Assembly (NCBI GenBank): GCA_003116855.1
Contig: BEWT01000011.1
Location: 1-64,000, forward strand
DNA length: 64,000 nucleotides
Origin: Desulfurococcaceae archaeon AG1
GTDB lineage: Archaea; Thermoproteota; Thermoprotei_A; Sulfolobales; AG1
Direction of reading: 5' to 3'
The notes under the pieces were generated by a model. The model had not been told where the DNA came from. It ran no database searches and was given only the letters and a program-made list of their open reading frames with translations. Of the stretch, positions 61,104-64,000 are shown one piece after another (within the stretch, counting starts at the first letter, position 1; each line of letters starts with the position of its first letter). The position numbers were made by a program, and so were the translations under genes.

Positions 61104-61790
61104 GTGGATGGTATGATCATAGCGATGCTGTGGGATTTCGATGGTGTAGTAGTGCTCACACCCCACGAAGAAGCATGGAGACTGGCAGCCGCTAAATATG
61201 GTATAGATAACTTTACCTCAGAGTTTTACTATAAATTCGTTGCTGGGCGTCCTAGATTTGAGGGGGCTAGAGCGATACTTGAGCATTTCGGATTGCTTGA
61301 TAAGCTTGATGATATATCCAGGGATAGATTGATCGAGAGCTTCGCTGAGGAGAAAAACAGAATTTTCAACGAGCTTATATCAAGAGGCTTATTCAGCGTT
61401 AACCACGAGGCTTTGGAATTCATTGCGAGAACACGGATCCTCACCACTACTAAGTTTGTGCATGTATTAGCATCAGCCTCTAAAAATGCTGCGAGGCTTA
61501 GCAGGAGTATTAAGGTAGGGGGGAGGATGTTGTATGAGTTCTTCGATATAGATGTAAGCGGCTCTTCTACGAGTAAAAAAGGCGTTTTTGCAACAGGAAG
61601 GGATGCTGTTGAGTCTGCTGATTGCTTCATTGCGATCGATGACGCCCCTTCGGGGATAGAGGCAGCAAGAGAGCTTGGGCTTATTCCTATAGGTTTTCAG
61701 AATAAAGATCTTGTGGGCTATGGGGCTAGGCTTGTTATCGAGAGATTCAGGGATCTTGATCCCGGGGTGTTGATAAACCTATGCCGATGA
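61104..61790 (+). CDS. Beta-phosphoglucomutase-like HAD protein
   Basis: 228 residues. Nucleophile motif WDFDGVVV, Thr/Ser motif II VLASASKNA, Lys motif SKKGV and motif IV DDAPSGIEAA, the usual set of the beta-PGM/phosphatase branch. GTG 61104 lies one promoter distance from the TATA at 61072, so it is probably leaderless. The gene overlaps the GH65 gene. With a GH65 phosphorylase, the natural role is beta-glucose 1-phosphate to glucose 6-phosphate conversion. Confidence 0.88.
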   Translation: MDGMIIAMLWDFDGVVVLTPHEEAWRLAAAKYGIDNFTSEFYYKFVAGRPRFEGARAILEHFGLLDKLDDISRDRLIESFAEEKNRIFNELISRGLFSVNHEALEFIARTRILTTTKFVHVLASASKNAARLSRSIKVGGRMLYEFFDIDVSGSSTSKKGVFATGRDAVESADCFIAIDDAPSGIEAARELGLIPIGFQNKDLVGYGARLVIERFRDLDPGVLINLCR

Positions 61791-63844
61791 GTATAGAGCC
61801 TGAGCCTTATAGGTTAAGGATTAGTGGTTTTGATAGAAGCCAGGAACGTTGGATCGGCACATTGTTAACGCTCGCTAATGGTAGGCTGGGCGTGAGAGGG
61901 GAGCTGGAGCTAGCTGGTTCTAGAAGCAATGCCTGTTTTCTCTCAGGATTATATAATAACATCCCGCTATGGAGGAGAGAGCTTGTTATGTTACCCACGG
62001 TGAGTAATGTTTATTTACCATATCACTTTGACATCATAGATCGTGGTTCTGTTGAACGTTTATTAGATATGAGACGGGGCTTGCTGGTTACGAGAGCGGG
62101 TATTGGGAGATCTATTGAGTATTATAGCGAAAATGCTGTGCATAGGAGGCGTAAGAATCTCTTCATGCAGCGTATTCGCCTTACCTCCGATTCAGAGGAT
62201 GTGGTTATCCTACCTATAGAAAACCCTCTCAACCCATTCCTATATGGCTATACCTACACAGAGCACCTATCGAGGGAGAGGCTGGTGTTCAGTGACAACA
62301 TACTGAGGGTTTTCTACAGACTTAGAGATGCTGACACAATGCTGGAGGTAAGGATGATGGTAGATCCTGGTGCATCATCCCAGCTAGATCGTTTGGTTAC
62401 CAGAGACAGTGCTGGCTTTATAATCAGGGGTAGAGGGCTGGATGTGAAAAGATATGTGGAGTTCTATATCCATAGAGAAGGGGCAAAAGGAGATCTGGAA
62501 GAGATAGTGAGAGAGGAAATACCTGACTGGGCATCTCTGCTCTCGGAGCATATGGATTCATGGTCGAGGCTTTGGGACGAGATCGGTTTAGAGATCGATG
62601 GAAGCGATAGGCTAGCGGGTAGCATAACTTTTTACACATACCACCTACTCCAACTAATCGACGATGATGGAGAGGAGCTCATGATACCGGCTAGAGGATT
62701 GCATGGCATTGGTTATCGAGGACACATATTCTGGGATACCGATCTCTATCTACTCCCATTCCTCACATTCCTATACCCCAGAGCTATGCGTGGTGTTCTG
62801 AGCTTCCGATGTAGAACCCTTGAGAAGGCTATACAATATGCTCGTGAGACCGGGTATAGGGGTGCTAGATATCCATGGGAAAGCGTTGATGACGGTTATG
62901 AGTCTACTCCTAGATACTATCCAGTCGACCTGGATAGGTGTAAATGTATTGATATCCTTACTGGGGAGCAAGAGATCCATGTTACAGGCGATATCGCGTT
63001 CTCTGTACTCTTCTACTATAACGTTACGGGTGATGAGGAGTTTATGAAGAGGTGTGGGTTTAGAATCCTTATTGAGACGGCGAGATACTGGGCTAGTAGA
63101 GTGGAATACGATGCTGGTAAAGACGCCTATGTTATAAGGAATGTCATCGGTCCCGATGAATATCATGTTGGTGTGGATAATAATTTCTTCACAAACCTGA
63201 TCGCTAAATATAACTTGAAGGCTGCTTTCAACCTAGTTATCAATGCTTTAAAGAATGATGAAAAGCTGCTAGAGCATCTCGGCGTCAGCCTTGAAGAAGT
63301 AATGGAGTGGGGTAGAATAGCTGAGAAGATATCATTGGGTAGAGAGAGGGATGGGGTTATAGAGGAGTTTGAGGGTTTCTTTGACATCCAAGCCGATGGG
63401 AAAGTCGTGGAGAGAGGGGCAAAGAGAGTTGGTGTTTCGAAGCAGGCTGATGTTGTGCTAGCACTATTATTGAAAGAGATCGTTGAGGGGGTCGAGCCAG
63501 AGATTCTTAGGAAGAACTATGAATACTATCTAGAGAGGACTACCCACGAGTCATCACTCTCTCTACCTATCTTTGCCACCGTGGCTATCATGCTGGGAAT
63601 AGATGAGAGATTGGAGCTCTTCTCCAGGGTTCTGGAGACCGATTTGGGGAATATGTATGGAAATACGCATGATGGCTTCCATGTTGCAGCAGCTGGTGGT
63701 ATATGGTATGCTATACTCTTTGGTCTACTCGGTATCAGGTTGAGGAATGGTGAGCTTGTCTATCACCCGAGAAGATCTGGGGATCTCAGGCTCGCGGTTA
63801 ATATTAACTATAGAGGTAATAGAATCAGGATCTCAACGCTTTAG
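61781..63844 (+). CDS. Glycoside hydrolase family 65 disaccharide phosphorylase
   Basis: 687 residues. N-terminal beta domain, an (alpha/alpha)6 barrel with GYRGHIFWDTDLYLLPF, the catalytic Glu in GPDEYHVGVDNN, ESSLSLP and the C-terminal SGDLRLAVN block: all GH65. It cleaves maltose, trehalose, kojibiose or nigerose with phosphate, releasing beta-glucose 1-phosphate. It is about 60-80 residues shorter than bacterial members, so the ends are minimal. Start ATG 61781 overlaps the HAD gene; ATG 61787 is also possible. No signal peptide, so it acts on imported sugar. Confidence 0.9.
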   Translation: MPMSIEPEPYRLRISGFDRSQERWIGTLLTLANGRLGVRGELELAGSRSNACFLSGLYNNIPLWRRELVMLPTVSNVYLPYHFDIIDRGSVERLLDMRRGLLVTRAGIGRSIEYYSENAVHRRRKNLFMQRIRLTSDSEDVVILPIENPLNPFLYGYTYTEHLSRERLVFSDNILRVFYRLRDADTMLEVRMMVDPGASSQLDRLVTRDSAGFIIRGRGLDVKRYVEFYIHREGAKGDLEEIVREEIPDWASLLSEHMDSWSRLWDEIGLEIDGSDRLAGSITFYTYHLLQLIDDDGEELMIPARGLHGIGYRGHIFWDTDLYLLPFLTFLYPRAMRGVLSFRCRTLEKAIQYARETGYRGARYPWESVDDGYESTPRYYPVDLDRCKCIDILTGEQEIHVTGDIAFSVLFYYNVTGDEEFMKRCGFRILIETARYWASRVEYDAGKDAYVIRNVIGPDEYHVGVDNNFFTNLIAKYNLKAAFNLVINALKNDEKLLEHLGVSLEEVMEWGRIAEKISLGRERDGVIEEFEGFFDIQADGKVVERGAKRVGVSKQADVVLALLLKEIVEGVEPEILRKNYEYYLERTTHESSLSLPIFATVAIMLGIDERLELFSRVLETDLGNMYGNTHDGFHVAAAGGIWYAILFGLLGIRLRNGELVYHPRRSGDLRLAVNINYRGNRIRISTL

Positions 63845-63862
63845 TGATCCTTGGGTTGATCC

Positions 63863-63890
63863 ATTAGGCGCGGTTTTTTATTAGGCGCGG
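63863..63890. promoter_or_regulatory. Direct repeat around the TATA box of the TrmB-type gene
   Basis: ATTAGGCGCGG occurs at 63863-63873 and again at 63880-63890, flanking TTTTTT at 63874-63879, which with the adjacent TATT makes the TATA-like element. The 17-bp spacing of identical GC-rich half-sites astride the promoter suggests autoregulation. Confidence 0.5.
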
Positions 63891-63914
63891 GGTGGTAATT
63901 TAGCTGGGAAGATC

Positions 63915-64000
63915 TTGGTGGATGAGGAGGAGGTTATTCTAAAGCTCTTGATGTTCGGGTTTACTAAGTATGAGGCTAAGGTTTACTATGCTCTATTGAA
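63915..64000 (+). CDS. TrmB-family sugar-responsive transcription regulator (5' end only)
   Basis: The frame reads LVDEEEVILKLLMFGFTKYEAKVYYALL up to the window edge, which is the TrmB N-terminal HTH pattern (L-x-x-x-G-hydrophobic-T-x-Y-E-A-x-V-Y-x-x-L). TTG 63915 or GTG 63918 is the likely start. It would control the ABC importer and phosphorylase genes directly upstream. Confidence 0.8.
   Translation, partial: MVDEEEVILKLLMFGFTKYEAKVYYALL

Overview
The window looks like chromosomal DNA of a hyperthermophilic crenarchaeon (Thermoproteota). It carries archaeal/eukaryotic-type ribosomal proteins L14e and L34e, an Alba chromatin protein, an ATP-dependent DNA ligase, the archaeal orphan families DUF2139, DUF2192, DUF106, DUF3782 and PaREP1, archaeal TATA boxes with leaderless or GGTGA-led starts, and a C/D-box guide RNA candidate. 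Arg AGA/AGG and Ile ATA codons dominate. I cannot fix the genus from sequence alone.

Layout. 1-5.3 kb: tail of tRNA-Arg(UCU), a broken ABC ATPase, a coiled-coil protein, a PflX-like radical SAM protein, PaREP1, a wHTH/membrane-protein pair and a Met/His-rich secreted protein. 5.3-15.8 kb: a fused two-domain ABC permease, a secreted metallophosphoesterase, a solute-binding protein, a surface stalk-like protein, a fucose/arabinose isomerase-like enzyme and a second coiled-coil paralogue. 16-26 kb: DNA ligase with a DHH protein, DUF2139, Alba, ilvB-ilvN-ilvC, a second DHH phosphoesterase and an ABC-2 permease. 26-30 kb: a junkyard with a C/D sRNA candidate, a frameshifted hemerythrin-like gene and several relics of one transposon family. 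28.5-33.9 kb: a Psr/Phs-type molybdoenzyme operon (catalytic, FeS and NrfD-like subunits) with a TorD-like chaperone. 34-38 kb: Zn alcohol dehydrogenase, aldehyde dehydrogenase and an enolase-superfamily dehydratase. 38.5-41.8 kb: conserved archaeal block (rpl14e, panB, DUF106, rpl34e, cmk, HemK-like methylase). 41.9-46.5 kb: two Nramp-like transporters, one with a 5' frameshift and one cut by an IS1341-type TnpB element that reads in frame into it. 46.5-56.6 kb: an orphan N6-methylase-like protein, cysteine desulfurase, DUF3782 nuclease-fold protein, sugar epimerase, NAD(P)HX repair enzyme, an MFS carrier and small conserved genes. 56.7-64 kb: a coherent disaccharide locus: ABC importer (binding protein, two permeases, ATPase), beta-phosphoglucomutase-like HAD protein, GH65 phosphorylase and the start of a TrmB-type regulator.

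The most distinctive things are: (i) a MITE-like family, four deletion derivatives sharing both ends with the 1.47-kb TnpB element at 44.5-46.0 kb; (ii) the TnpB-Nramp read-through fusion, where the omega-RNA guide would match the interrupted host gene; (iii) a sugar-ABC ATPase whose only plausible start codon is AUA behind a perfect Shine-Dalgarno; (iv) tandem 20-bp repeats between the divergent sugar promoters; (v) a two-member coiled-coil family built of 11-residue repeats between conserved caps. I see no CRISPR array and no complete defence system.
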